A DNA stretch of 64,000 nucleotides from assembly GCF_007096355.1 (NCBI RefSeq), contig NZ_VKDF01000004.1, positions 681,483 to 745,482 of the forward strand. Direction: 5' to 3'. Source of the stretch: Paracoccus sp. M683. GTDB lineage: Bacteria; Pseudomonadota; Alphaproteobacteria; Rhodobacterales; Rhodobacteraceae. The notes under the pieces are model-generated. The model searched no databases. It was given only the letters and a program-made list of their open reading frames with translations, and was not told the origin of the DNA. A program made the translations under genes and the position numbers. Positions 27,016 through 36,350 of this stretch are shown here, one piece after another; within the stretch, counting starts at the first letter, position 1, and every line of letters starts with the position of its first letter.

Positions 27016-29052
27016 CTAGAACTGCCGGCTGAGCGTCAGCTTGACGTTCCGCCCCGGTGCAGGCCCCGTCAGATAGGTCGCGGGCGTGTAGTCGCGATTG
27101 GTGACGTTGTCGACGCCCATATACACCTGCAAGCCCTGCAAGGCCCCCTGCTGCGGGGTCCAGATGGCATAGATGTCATGGACGCCGAAGCCGCCGCGAT
27201 GGCTGCCATCGGGCTTGTCGCGCCCGTCGGCCAGCAGGCTGCGCGCGCCCAGTTTCCATTCGTCGCTGGCCTGCCAGCTTGCCGACAGCTGAAGCCGGTT
27301 ATTGGGCAGCGTGTCCAGGGTCGTGCCGTCCTGATCCTCGCCGTTCACGACCGAAACCGCTGCGCCGAACTGCCAGGGGCCGGTCAGATAGCTGGCCTCC
27401 AACTCGCCGCCCCGCAGATAGGCGCGGTCGATATTGACGAAGGATGGCGAGGGCGCCGGCAGGTTCGAGCGCACGATCATGTCCGAGATATGGTTGCGGA
27501 ACAGTGTCAGCTTCATCGCCGCTTCGTCACCGGCGCGGAAGACGTCATTGGCCCGGTAGCTGACGCCAATCTCGATATTCTTGCCCTGCTCATCGTCAAG
27601 ATCGGGCGAGGCCGCGCCACCGGCAAAGCCGTCATACAATTCGTCCACCGTCGGCATGCGATTGACGAAAGCCAGCGATCCAAAGGCCGACCAGCTGTCG
27701 GTCAGCCGATACATGACGGAAATCTGCGGCTCGACCGATTCCGCGTCGACGCGCTCATCCGTGGTGGTGACGCTGCCCTTCGGCTCGGTCCGCTGCTTTT
27801 CATAGCGCAGCCCGGAATTGACGGTGAAGCGGCCCCATTCCAGTTCCGACCAGGCATAGATCGCGGCTGAACGGGTATACCCTTCGGGGTGGGATGACGA
27901 GATCATCGTGCTGGAGCGGTCCTGCTTGAAGGTCTCGGCCCCCACGGTCAGGAAATGGCTGTAGCCGGCGCCGGACAGGTCGGCGACGTTCTCGGCCTTC
28001 AGCCGCCACAGCGCATAGTCCCGCCGGCCCAGAAGCGTCGGCATGATCGGCTCGGCCGGGTTGCTGCCCTGTTGCACATCCTTGATCGTATTGGTGTAGG
28101 ACAGCGTTACCTTGGCGTCGATATAGCGGTTGTCGGCGGGGTCCCAGCCCCATTCAAGCCGCGCGACCTGATCTCGGGTCAGGATGTCGCCCACGCCCCA
28201 GCCCGGAAATGTCGGGCCGAACAGGCCGATCTGCGCGCCCTCCAGCTGGTTGAAATCCTGATCGTCGCCCTCGGCTTCCAGATGCTGATAGGACAGTTCG
28301 ACATAGTGATCGCCAAGGGTCTTGCGCGCCTTCAGCAACAGGTTCGGCGCATCGGAATTGGATCGCACGATGGTATTGCCGTCGCTGTCCTCGCTTTCGC
28401 CCAGCTTGCGATAGGCAAAGGCCGCCACCGCCTCGAAATCATCGGTCGGGCGCCAGCCCCAAGCCACGCTGCCCAGCACCGTATCGGGGTTCGAGGCATA
28501 GCCCAGCTTGACCCGCCCGCCGCTGGTCTTGCCCGGCGCGATCAGGTCGCTGGCGTCGATGGTTTCCATCGCGATCACCCCGCCAAGTGCGCCCGATCCA
28601 TACAGTGTCGATGCGCCCGGACCGCGCAGCACCTCGACGCGCTTCAGAAAGTCGGGTTCCACGAAAAGCGCACCCTGACGGTAGCTTTCGAAGTATTTCT
28701 CTTCGCCGTCGATCAATTGCACGATCCCCGATTCATGCGCGGCGGAACCTGACGATCCAAAGCCGCGGATGTTGAAGCCCTGCCCGAAGAAGCTGGACGA
28801 TCCCACCCCCGCAACCCCCGGCACCGTGGCCATCACATCGCCGATGCTGCCCGGCGCGATCTCCTCCAGCGCGGTTTCGTCGACCACGCTGACCGATTGC
28901 GGCACGGATGAGGCCACCTTCTCGACGCCGGCGCGCAGGACGATCGTATCCAGCGCATAGGTTGGCTGTTCGGCCTGGTCCTGTGCCAGCGCCGGGCAGG
29001 CAATGATCGTCGTTCCAAGCAGAAGGGAAAGCAGCGGCAGTTTGTTGGGCAT
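27016..29052 (-). CDS. hmuR: TonB-dependent haem receptor
   Basis: A 678-residue outer-membrane receptor: signal peptide (cleavage after PALA), TonB-box region, plug domain (about residues 45-160, with FNIRGFGSSG and VEVLRGPGASTLYGSGALGG) and a 22-strand barrel ending in KLTLSRQF. It binds haem or haem proteins outside and imports haem using TonB energy. The assignment to haem rests on the divergent hmuSTUV genes and on overall resemblance to HmuR/HemR. The Shine-Dalgarno GAGG precedes the ATG. No tonB or exbBD is in the window. Confidence 0.9.
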   Translation of the reverse strand: MPNKLPLLSLLLGTTIIACPALAQDQAEQPTYALDTIVLRAGVEKVASSVPQSVSVVDETALEEIAPGSIGDVMATVPGVAGVGSSSFFGQGFNIRGFGSSGSAAHESGIVQLIDGEEKYFESYRQGALFVEPDFLKRVEVLRGPGASTLYGSGALGGVIAMETIDASDLIAPGKTSGGRVKLGYASNPDTVLGSVAWGWRPTDDFEAVAAFAYRKLGESEDSDGNTIVRSNSDAPNLLLKARKTLGDHYVELSYQHLEAEGDDQDFNQLEGAQIGLFGPTFPGWGVGDILTRDQVARLEWGWDPADNRYIDAKVTLSYTNTIKDVQQGSNPAEPIMPTLLGRRDYALWRLKAENVADLSGAGYSHFLTVGAETFKQDRSSTMISSSHPEGYTRSAAIYAWSELEWGRFTVNSGLRYEKQRTEPKGSVTTTDERVDAESVEPQISVMYRLTDSWSAFGSLAFVNRMPTVDELYDGFAGGAASPDLDDEQGKNIEIGVSYRANDVFRAGDEAAMKLTLFRNHISDMIVRSNLPAPSPSFVNIDRAYLRGGELEASYLTGPWQFGAAVSVVNGEDQDGTTLDTLPNNRLQLSASWQASDEWKLGARSLLADGRDKPDGSHRGGFGVHDIYAIWTPQQGALQGLQVYMGVDNVTNRDYTPATYLTGPAPGRNVKLTLSRQF

Positions 29053-29196
29053 TGGCGGAACCTCGTATCGCGCATGTCACATTTGCGCTGGCCCGAGGCT
29101 GGCATCTTGTGCCGGGTAATATTTCATACTAAAAAAGTCAAGTAACTGACGAGCCAGTGAAAGCAGCCAGTCGTTTTCCCAGAACGGAGGCATGTG
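29053..29196. promoter_or_regulatory. Divergent hmuR/hmuS promoter region
   Basis: This 144-bp gap contains an AT-rich core around 29117-29150, with TTGACT on the minus strand. It must hold both promoters and probably an iron- or haem-responsive operator. I could not identify a Fur, Irr or RirA consensus with confidence. Confidence 0.45.
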
Positions 29197-30231
29197 ATGA
29201 ATGATTTGACGCCGGCACGGCTGCGCGAACTGAAGCGCGAGGCGACGGTGCGCCCCTATGATTTGGCCGCCCAGCTGGGCCTGTCCGAGGCCGCGCTGGT
29301 CGAGGCGGATCTGGGGTTGGGCGTGGTCAGGATCGACCCTGCGCCCGGCCGGCTGATCCCGGCGATCACGGAACTGGGCGAGGTGATGGCGCTGACCCGC
29401 AACGCATCCTGCGTGATCGAGAAGATCGGCACCTATAACGATTTTCACGATGGCGAACATGCCGCGATGACGCTGGACCGCGAGATTGACCTGCGCATGT
29501 TTCCGCGTCACTGGGTTCATGCCTATGCCGTGGAAACAGCGGGCGAAAAGGGTGTTCGCCGGTCCGTTCAGGTGTTCGATGCGGCCGGCGATGCGATCCA
29601 CAAGGTGCATCTGCGCGAGGCTTCCGATCTGGCGGCCTGGGATGCGCTGCGGCGCGATCTGGCGCTTTCCGATCAGCAGGGGTTGTCAACATTTCAGCCA
29701 AGGGCCGAACCCGAGGGCGCCCGCATCGCCGAGGACCGGGCCGAGATGCTGCGCAAGGAATGGGTGCAGATGACCGATACGCATCAGTTCAACACGCTGG
29801 TGCGGCGGCTGAAGATGAACCGCCTGGGCGCCTATCGCGTGGCCGGCGAACCGCTGGCGCGGCAACTGGCGGTCGGGACGGTGCCGATCCTGCTGGAATG
29901 GCTGCTGGCAGAGGGGCATCAGGTGATGCTGTTCATCGGCAATGCCGGCTGCATCGAGATCCATTCCGGGCCGATCCGCAGCCTGAAGCCGATGGGCCCC
30001 TGGCTGAACGTTCTGGATGACAGGTTCAACCTGCATCTGCGGGCCGACCACATTGCCGAGGTCTGGCTGGTCGACAAGCCGACCAGACGGGGGCCGGCGA
30101 TATCCGTCGAGGCCTTTGACGGGATGGGCAATCTGATCTTCCAATGCTTCGGCATGCGGGAGGAAAAGGGCGGCAATCCAAAGGCCTGGGCGACCATGAC
30201 CGCCGATCTGCCTGGTCTGGGTGCGGCATGA
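29197..30231 (+). CDS. hmuS: Hemin-degrading factor HmuS/HemS
   Basis: A 344-residue two-repeat protein of the HemS/HmuS family, which takes up haem from the ABC importer and sequesters or breaks it down in the cytoplasm. The two halves each contain the family pattern: first LGEVMALTRNASCVIEKIG, then about 150 residues later an equivalent stretch with LFIGNAGCIEIHSG and WLNVLDDRFNLHL. GGAGG lies 6 nt before the ATG; a GTG one codon earlier is an alternative. Its stop overlaps the hmuT start (ATGA). Confidence 0.93.
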   Translation: MNDLTPARLRELKREATVRPYDLAAQLGLSEAALVEADLGLGVVRIDPAPGRLIPAITELGEVMALTRNASCVIEKIGTYNDFHDGEHAAMTLDREIDLRMFPRHWVHAYAVETAGEKGVRRSVQVFDAAGDAIHKVHLREASDLAAWDALRRDLALSDQQGLSTFQPRAEPEGARIAEDRAEMLRKEWVQMTDTHQFNTLVRRLKMNRLGAYRVAGEPLARQLAVGTVPILLEWLLAEGHQVMLFIGNAGCIEIHSGPIRSLKPMGPWLNVLDDRFNLHLRADHIAEVWLVDKPTRRGPAISVEAFDGMGNLIFQCFGMREEKGGNPKAWATMTADLPGLGAA

Positions 30232-31100
30232 TCCGCGGCGCTGTTGTTTGGGCTGCGGCGGTAGCGGCGCTGCTGCCGACGCTGCCGGTCGGTGCCGAAC
30301 CGCATCCCCAGGCGGCGCGTGTTCTGGCCATCGGCGGCTCGATCACCGAAATCATCTATGCGCTTGGGCAGCAGGATCGGCTGATCGCGCGCGACACCAC
30401 CTCCAGCTACCCGGCCGAGGCGCAGGCTTTGCCCGATGTCGGCTATATGCGCGCCCTCTCGCCGGAAGGCGTTCTGTCGGTGGGGCCGGACCTGATCCTG
30501 TCGGAAGAGGGGGCCGGTCCGCCCGAAGCCATCGCCGTGCTGCAAGAGGCCGGCGTTCCATTCGAGACCATTGCCGGTGGCACGGATGCCGATGGGCTGA
30601 TCGGCAAGGTTCAGGCCGTGGCCGATACGCTTGGCGTGCCCGAGGCGGCCGCAGCGCCGATTGCCGCGCTGCGCGCCGATCTGGATCAGTTGGCAACGCT
30701 TGCCGCGCAGGCCGGGCCGACAAAGAAGAAAATCCTGTTCGTGCTGTTCGTGACCGATGGGCGGATCACCGCCTCGGGCAAGGGAACCGAAGCTGACGCG
30801 ATCATCCGCATGGCCGGTGCCGAGAACGCGATTGGCGATGTCGATGGCTACAAGCCCCTGACGGATGAGGCGATCACGGCGGCAGCGCCAGACATCATCC
30901 TGACGATGACGCGCGGCGATGCCGGCGACGATATGGATGCAAAGGCCGCCGAATTGCTGGCCATGCCCGCCATTGCGACCACGCCGGCGGGAAAGGCCGG
31001 CAAGGTCATCACGATGGACGGGCTGTATCTGCTGGGCTTTGGTCCGCGCACCGGCAAGGCAGGGCTGGATCTGCACGATGCCGTCTATGGTGAACCCTGA
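30228..31100 (+). CDS. hmuT: Haem ABC transporter periplasmic binding protein
   Basis: A 290-residue cluster A-type binding protein with a signal peptide (MIRGAVVWAAAVAALLP, cleavage after GA). RVLAIGGSITEIIYALG and DTTSSYP mark the haem-binding ChaN/HmuT-like family, and the long central helix is visible in the Ala-rich middle. The ATG at 30228 overlaps the hmuS stop by 4 nt. It hands haem from the receptor to HmuUV. Confidence 0.93.
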   Translation: MIRGAVVWAAAVAALLPTLPVGAEPHPQAARVLAIGGSITEIIYALGQQDRLIARDTTSSYPAEAQALPDVGYMRALSPEGVLSVGPDLILSEEGAGPPEAIAVLQEAGVPFETIAGGTDADGLIGKVQAVADTLGVPEAAAAPIAALRADLDQLATLAAQAGPTKKKILFVLFVTDGRITASGKGTEADAIIRMAGAENAIGDVDGYKPLTDEAITAAAPDIILTMTRGDAGDDMDAKAAELLAMPAIATTPAGKAGKVITMDGLYLLGFGPRTGKAGLDLHDAVYGEP

Positions 31101-32170
31101 TGGTTGCCGTTGATGCGCCCATCGGCCGGATCGCAGGCGACCGGCGCCATCTGGGTCGGCGGCTTGCCGTCTGGCTGCTGGCCCTGATGACGGGCCTGTG
31201 CCTGCTGTCTCTTGGCCATGGGGCATCGGGGATTTCGGCCCCCGCCGTTCTGGCGGATTGGCTGTCGGGGCGGCAGATTGCGGTGACTGACAGGGTCGTG
31301 CTGGTCGACATAAGGCTGCCCCGCATGCTGACGGGCGTTCTGGTTGGGGCCGCGCTTGCCGTGTCGGGGGCGATCATGCAGGGGCTGTTTCGGAACCCGC
31401 TGGCCGATCCGGGGTTGCTGGGCGTCAGCGCGGGGGCCTCGCTTGGGGCCATATCGGCCATTGTGCTGGGCGGCATGTTGCCGGCTGCGGTGACGGCGGT
31501 GATCGGCTGGCATCTGGTGTCACTGGCCGCCTTTGCCGGCAGTTGGGTCGCCATGCTGACGCTTTATGCCATTGCGACGCGGCGGGGGCAGACCTCGATC
31601 GCGACCATGCTTCTGGCGGGGATCGCGCTGGCGGCAATGATCGGCGCGGCGTCGGGGCTGATCATCTATCGCGCCGATGATCAGCAATTGCGCAGCCTGA
31701 CATTCTGGTCACTGGGATCGCTGGCCGGGTCCAGCTGGTCCAAGCTGGCGGTGGCAGGGCCGATCATTGCGCTGGCGTTGATCGTGGCGCCCCGGCTGGC
31801 GCGGGGGTTGAATGGCCTGGCATTGGGCGAGGCCGCCGCCGCCCATGTTGGTCTGCGGGTGCAGCGGATCAAGTTTGCCTCGATCGTGGTGACGGCGGCT
31901 GCCACCGGGGCGGCCGTCGCGATCTCGGGCGGGATCGGCTTTGTGGGCATCGTGGTGCCGCATCTGTTGCGGTTGATCGCAGGCCCGGATCACCGCTGGT
32001 TGCTGGTGAATGCGGGGCTGCTGGGGGCCTCGGTCCTGCTGGCGGCCGATATGATCAGCCGCAGCGTTGTCGCCCCTGCCGAGTTGCCCATTGGTATCGT
32101 CACCGCAATCATCGGCGGGCCGTTCTTCCTGTGGGTGCTGCTGTCGAACCGCAGGGCGCTGGCGCTGTGA
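31100..32170 (+). CDS. hmuU: Haem ABC transporter permease (FecCD family)
   Basis: A 356-residue permease with about ten membrane helices. Family marks are RLPRMLTGVLVGAALAVSG, QGLFRNPLADPGLLGVSAGA and GGIGFVGIVVPH. It overlaps the hmuT stop by one base (TGATG). It forms a homodimer channel with HmuV in the inner membrane. Confidence 0.94.
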   Translation: MVAVDAPIGRIAGDRRHLGRRLAVWLLALMTGLCLLSLGHGASGISAPAVLADWLSGRQIAVTDRVVLVDIRLPRMLTGVLVGAALAVSGAIMQGLFRNPLADPGLLGVSAGASLGAISAIVLGGMLPAAVTAVIGWHLVSLAAFAGSWVAMLTLYAIATRRGQTSIATMLLAGIALAAMIGAASGLIIYRADDQQLRSLTFWSLGSLAGSSWSKLAVAGPIIALALIVAPRLARGLNGLALGEAAAAHVGLRVQRIKFASIVVTAAATGAAVAISGGIGFVGIVVPHLLRLIAGPDHRWLLVNAGLLGASVLLAADMISRSVVAPAELPIGIVTAIIGGPFFLWVLLSNRRALAL

Positions 32171-32955
32171 GCCTGATGGCGAGAAACATGACGGTCAGCC
32201 TTGGCCGGTCGCCGATCCTGCGCGGGGTGGACCTGACAGCCTCGGCGGGACGGCTGACCGCGATCATTGGACCGAACGGGTCGGGCAAGACCACGCTGCT
32301 GCGCGCCCTGACCGGCGAGATCGCCCCCGCCGAGGGCCGGGTCAGCCTGAATGGCGACGACATCACCACGCTGCAAGCACATGAACTGGCTGCCCGGCGC
32401 GCGGTTCTGCCGCAGCAGGCCACGCTGAGCTTTCCCTTCACCGCCTCCGAGATCATCCGCATCGGCCTGACGACGCATCCCGGTCCCGAACCGGCGCGCG
32501 ATCTGCTGATCCGCAAGGCGCTGTCGGCCGTAGGCCTGCCCGCCCATGCCGGGCGGCTGTATCAGGAACTTTCGGGCGGCGAGCAGCAGCGCGTGCAGCT
32601 GGCGCGGGCGCTGGCTCAGGTCTGGCAGCCGGTGACGGCCGCCGGCCCCCGTTGGTTGCTGCTGGACGAACCGGTCAGCAGCCTGGATATCGCCCATCAG
32701 CTGACGGTGATGCGACTGGCTGCCGATTATGCGCGCCGGGGCGGGGGCGTGGTGGCGGTCATGCATGACCTGAACCTGACGGCGATGTTTGCCGATCACG
32801 TCCTGCTGTTGCGGCAAGGGCAGGTGCTGGGCGAGGGCGCACCCGTGGATGTGCTGACCGATGACCGGCTGTCACATGCCTATGGATGCAGGCTGGCCGT
32901 CGGGCGCGTTCCCGAGAAGGGGCCTTGGTTCCTGCCGCAGGTCGCCTCGGTCTGA
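32167..32955 (+). CDS. hmuV: Haem ABC transporter ATP-binding protein
   Basis: A 262-residue ABC ATPase with Walker A GPNGSGKTT, signature LSGGEQQRVQLARAL and Walker B WLLLDEPVSSLD. The start is taken at the GTG at 32167, which overlaps the hmuU stop (GTGA); an ATG at 32176 is the alternative. It is the last gene of the hmuSTUV unit. Confidence 0.93.
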   Translation: MSLMARNMTVSLGRSPILRGVDLTASAGRLTAIIGPNGSGKTTLLRALTGEIAPAEGRVSLNGDDITTLQAHELAARRAVLPQQATLSFPFTASEIIRIGLTTHPGPEPARDLLIRKALSAVGLPAHAGRLYQELSGGEQQRVQLARALAQVWQPVTAAGPRWLLLDEPVSSLDIAHQLTVMRLAADYARRGGGVVAVMHDLNLTAMFADHVLLLRQGQVLGEGAPVDVLTDDRLSHAYGCRLAVGRVPEKGPWFLPQVASV

Positions 32956-33268
32956 GCATCCTGGCGCACCAGCAGGGTTGGCACGTTTCTGTGCGTTTTC
33001 AGATTTTATAATGCAACAATGCGATCCGCTGCCATTCCGCGAATCCTTATGGGTGCGGCGGGCCTGGCGGGCGAGCGGGGCGCCAATTTATGGCGATCGA
33101 GTTGCATGCAGATCGGTGGCTTACTGATGCGTCTTGCGGGGCAAGGGGCGCCGAATTGCATTTTTATGCGTATTAGATCAATTCTGACATTGCATTTATA
33201 AATATCAATGTGCAACAAATCCCTTTGTAAGAAACGGCGATTCGACCGCCGATCAAGGGGAGGAAACC
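32956..33268. promoter_or_regulatory. Promoter/operator region of the tct operon
   Basis: A 313-bp gap without a gene. Its right half is AT-rich and carries ATTGCATTTTTA at 33155-33166 and the near copy ATTGCATTTATA at 33189-33200. A further reverse-oriented, imperfect copy (TATAATGCAAC) lies near 33008. The same 12-mer recurs upstream of the dehydrogenase gene at 37498. These are candidate binding sites for the GntR-family protein encoded at 36351-37286. Confidence 0.5.
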
Positions 33269-34252
33269 ATGCGCAATTTCGTTCTTGGGCTAAGCTGCCT
33301 GACCGTCGCGTCCATGCTTGCCATGCCGGTTTCGGCGCAGCAGTTCGCGCCGAAGAAACCCGAATGCATCGCCGGCGCCGCACCTGGAGGTGGCTGGGAT
33401 TTCGTCTGCCGGACGACGGCCAAGGTCATGTTCGATCTGGGACTGGTCAAGGAGCGGATCCAGGTCGTGAACATGACCGGCGGCGGTGGCGGGGTGGCCT
33501 ATGCCCATGTGGCCAATGAACGCGCGGATGATGACAACCTGATCGTGGCGGCTTCGAAAAGCGTGTCCATGCGGCTGGCCCAGGGGGCCTATCCCGGCAA
33601 TACCATGCAGGACGTGCGCTGGCTGGCCGCGTTCGGCGCTGAATATGGTGCCATCGCCGTTGCCGCGAACTCGGACATTCGGACGCTGGACGATCTGGTG
33701 GCCAGCCTGAAGGATGATCCCCGCAGCATCGCATTTTCGGGCGGATCGTCGGTGGGCGGCAACGATCACCTGAAGATCCTCAAGCTGGCCAAGGTGGCCG
33801 GGATCGAGGATCTGCGGCAAATGAAATACGTCGCCTTCTCTGGTGGCGGAGAGGCGATCACACAGCTGCTGGCAGGCTCGGTGCAGGCGATATCCAGCGA
33901 TTTTTCCGAGATCATGGGATTTGTCGAATCCGGTGATGTGCGCATCATTGCGGTGCTGTCGCCCGAACGGCTGGCGGCGTTCGACCAGTTCCCGACGGCA
34001 AAGGAACAGGGCTATGACGTTACAGGCCTGAACTGGCGCGGGCTTTATGTGCCCCGGAACATGTCGGACGAGGCCTATGGGTTCTGGCTGGATACGGTGC
34101 GGCGGATGACGGCCTCGGACGAGTTCAGGGATCTTCTGGTCAGTGCCGGGATCGAGCCGCTGTCGCTGTTTGACGCCGATGCCGATGCACTGGTGGCCAG
34201 CGATATCGAGGAAACGCAGGCCCTGTCCCGCGAACTTGGGCTGATGAACTAG
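33269..34252 (+). CDS. tctC: Tripartite tricarboxylate transporter substrate-binding protein
   Basis: A 327-residue TctC/Bug-type periplasmic protein: signal peptide (cleavage after VSA), then CIAGAAPGGGWDFVCRTTAK, the family ligand motif, and later FSGGSSVGGNDHLK. The ATG is preceded by GGGGAGGAAACC. Three-gene TTT systems import carboxylates with a cation gradient. This one, with its neighbours, probably serves a hydroxy- or keto-acid; the substrate is unknown. Confidence 0.92.
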   Translation: MRNFVLGLSCLTVASMLAMPVSAQQFAPKKPECIAGAAPGGGWDFVCRTTAKVMFDLGLVKERIQVVNMTGGGGGVAYAHVANERADDDNLIVAASKSVSMRLAQGAYPGNTMQDVRWLAAFGAEYGAIAVAANSDIRTLDDLVASLKDDPRSIAFSGGSSVGGNDHLKILKLAKVAGIEDLRQMKYVAFSGGGEAITQLLAGSVQAISSDFSEIMGFVESGDVRIIAVLSPERLAAFDQFPTAKEQGYDVTGLNWRGLYVPRNMSDEAYGFWLDTVRRMTASDEFRDLLVSAGIEPLSLFDADADALVASDIEETQALSRELGLMN

Positions 34253-34271
34253 GGTCAGCCGCATCCCGACC

Positions 34272-34293
34272 TGTCCCGGCCGGTGCCGGGACA
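34272..34293 (+). terminator. Intra-operon hairpin between tctC and tctB
   Basis: TGTCCCGG pairs with CCGGGACA over a 6-nt loop. Without a T-tract it is more likely an RNA-stabilising or partial-attenuation structure that favours tctC product over the membrane subunits. Confidence 0.5.
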
Positions 34294-34317
34294 TCGCATC
34301 TTCAAGGAGACCACGCC

Positions 34318-34749
34318 ATGAGCGATCGCATCATGGGGTTCGTCGGGTTGATCCTGTCGGGCCTGTATATCTGGGCGGCATTGCTGATCCCTGAAAGTTT
34401 CATGGCCGATATGATCGGCCCCGCCACATTTCCCATCATCATCGCCATCGCCATGGGGCTGGCAGCGATCGTGATGATCGTCCGGCCTGATATGGCGCCT
34501 CAATGGCCGGGGGTGTCGCGTCTGGTCGATATCGGGGCGGCGCTGCTGGTCATGGTCCTTTATGCCAGCCTGTTGCCGGAACTGGGCTTCATCATCGCGA
34601 CCGCGCTGGCCTCGGCTTATCTGACCTGGCGTCTGGGGACCGCGCCGCTGATGTCGGTTCTGACGGGCATATGCACCGCACTGGGCATCTATGCGGTCTT
34701 TCATCTTGCGCTTGGGCTGTCGCTGGCGACCGGCCCGTTCGGCTTTTGA
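34318..34749 (+). CDS. tctB: Tripartite tricarboxylate transporter small membrane subunit
   Basis: A 143-residue protein with about four transmembrane helices, typical in length and pattern for TctB (e.g. MGFVGLILSGLYIWAALLI at the N-terminus and a helix pair at about residues 65-105). AAGGAGACC precedes the ATG. It lies between tctC and tctA. Confidence 0.9.
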   Translation: MSDRIMGFVGLILSGLYIWAALLIPESFMADMIGPATFPIIIAIAMGLAAIVMIVRPDMAPQWPGVSRLVDIGAALLVMVLYASLLPELGFIIATALASAYLTWRLGTAPLMSVLTGICTALGIYAVFHLALGLSLATGPFGF

Positions 34750-34758
34750 GGGCGCCGC

Positions 34759-36300
34759 ATGATGGACACGACCCTGCTTCTGATCGACGGCTTTGCGACG
34801 GCGCTGACGCTGCAAAACCTGTTGCTGGCCCTGCTGGGGGCCTTTCTGGGAACGCTGATCGGTGCCTTGCCCGGCCTGGGGCCGTCAAATGGCGTGGCGA
34901 TCCTGATCCCGATTTCCTTTTCGCTGGGGCTGGCGGCCATTCCGTCGCTGATCCTTCTGACCTCGGTGTATTACGGGGCGATGTATGGCGGGCGGATCAG
35001 TTCCATCCTGCTGAATATTCCCGGCGACGAGCCGGCGATGATGACCTGCCTTGACGGCTATCCGATGACCAGGGCCGGCCGCGCGGGCGAGGCGCTGGCC
35101 CTGTCCGGCCTCGCCTCCTTTGTCGGTTCGTTTTTCGCGACCTGCGGCCTGGTCATCCTGGCCCCGCAGCTTGTCGGCATCGCGCTGCTGTTCGGGCCGG
35201 CCGAATATTTCGTTCTGTATACGATGGCCTTTGCGACATTGGGGGGCATCTCGGCCGGCAATCAGGCCAAGTCCGTCTTTGCCGCCTGTATCGGGCTGGG
35301 TCTTGCCATGGTCGGGATCGACACCCAGACAGGGGTCGAGCGGTTCACCTTTGGCGAGGTTCATCTGTTCGATGGCATCGACTTCCTGATCGCCATCGTC
35401 GGGCTGTTCGCCCTGAGCGAGGTGTTCCATTTCATCGAGCATCACGGCACGCCCGGTCAGGTCGGGGCGGGGGGCGTCAAGGTGGGGCGGCTGGTGCCTG
35501 ATCTGGCAACGGTCAGGCGTTGTGTGCCCACGCTTGGCCGGTCGACCGCCATCGGGTTTCTGGCGGGCGTGCTGCCCGGCGCTGGGGCCTCGCTTGGTTC
35601 ATTCCTTGCCTATTCGGTCGAGAAGAAGCTGGTTGACCCGCAGGGTCGGACCTTTGGCAAGGGGGACCCGCGCGGCGTGGTCGCGCCCGAGGCAGGCAAC
35701 AACGCGGCTGCGGGCGGGGCGCTGGTGCCGATGCTGTCCCTGGGCGTGCCGGGATCGGGGACGACGGCGGTTCTGCTGGCCGTGCTGCTGTCGTTGAACA
35801 TCACGCCGGGGCCGATGCTGTTCGCCAAGAACCCGGATATCGTCTGGGGGCTGGTTGCGGCACTGTTCATCGCGAATTTCATGCTTCTGGCGCTGAATAT
35901 TCCGATGGTCGGCATGTTCACCCGCCTGCTGATGATCCCGACGCGGATATTGATGCCGGTCGTCGCGATGATCGCCTTCGTCGGCATCTACAGCATCACC
36001 AATTCGACCTATGACATGCTGATGATGGTGGCATTCGGGGCCCTGGGCTGGGTCTTGCGCAAGCTGTCGGTGCCGCTGGTGCCGGTTATCCTTGGGATTC
36101 TTCTGGGCAACCAGATGGAGGTGAACTTGCGCCGCGCCCTGACGATCTCGGACGGTGACTGGTCGGTTCTTGTCGGCAGCCCCCTGGCGATCGTGCTGTG
36201 GGTGATTGCGCTGGCAGGCTTTCTTGCGCCGCTGCTGTTGGGTGCCATGGTGCGGCGCCGGATGAACGGCATGTCTGCGGGCGCGTCTGACGCCGACTGA
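34759..36300 (+). CDS. tctA: Tripartite tricarboxylate transporter large membrane subunit
   Basis: A 513-residue, roughly 12-helix permease. The signature loops GALPGLGPSNGVAIL (about residues 36-50) and FLAGVLPGAGASLGS (about 258-272) are both present. It starts 9 bp after the tctB stop and completes the tctCBA transporter. Confidence 0.94.
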   Translation: MMDTTLLLIDGFATALTLQNLLLALLGAFLGTLIGALPGLGPSNGVAILIPISFSLGLAAIPSLILLTSVYYGAMYGGRISSILLNIPGDEPAMMTCLDGYPMTRAGRAGEALALSGLASFVGSFFATCGLVILAPQLVGIALLFGPAEYFVLYTMAFATLGGISAGNQAKSVFAACIGLGLAMVGIDTQTGVERFTFGEVHLFDGIDFLIAIVGLFALSEVFHFIEHHGTPGQVGAGGVKVGRLVPDLATVRRCVPTLGRSTAIGFLAGVLPGAGASLGSFLAYSVEKKLVDPQGRTFGKGDPRGVVAPEAGNNAAAGGALVPMLSLGVPGSGTTAVLLAVLLSLNITPGPMLFAKNPDIVWGLVAALFIANFMLLALNIPMVGMFTRLLMIPTRILMPVVAMIAFVGIYSITNSTYDMLMMVAFGALGWVLRKLSVPLVPVILGILLGNQMEVNLRRALTISDGDWSVLVGSPLAIVLWVIALAGFLAPLLLGAMVRRRMNGMSAGASDAD

Positions 36301-36305
36301 CAGGG

Positions 36306-36340
36306 TCCGGGCCGCCGACCTGTCCGGCCGGCGGCCCGGA
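36306..36340. terminator. Bidirectional terminator between tctA and the GntR gene
   Basis: TCCGGGCCGCC (36306-36316) pairs perfectly with GGCGGCCCGGA (36330-36340) over a 13-nt loop, in the short gap between convergent genes. Confidence 0.65.
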
Positions 36341-36350
36341 TCAGAATGGT

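Noticed and set aside
29117..29150. Possible Fur or Irr box in the hmuR/hmuS gap
   Set aside because: AT-rich but does not match a consensus I could verify by eye.
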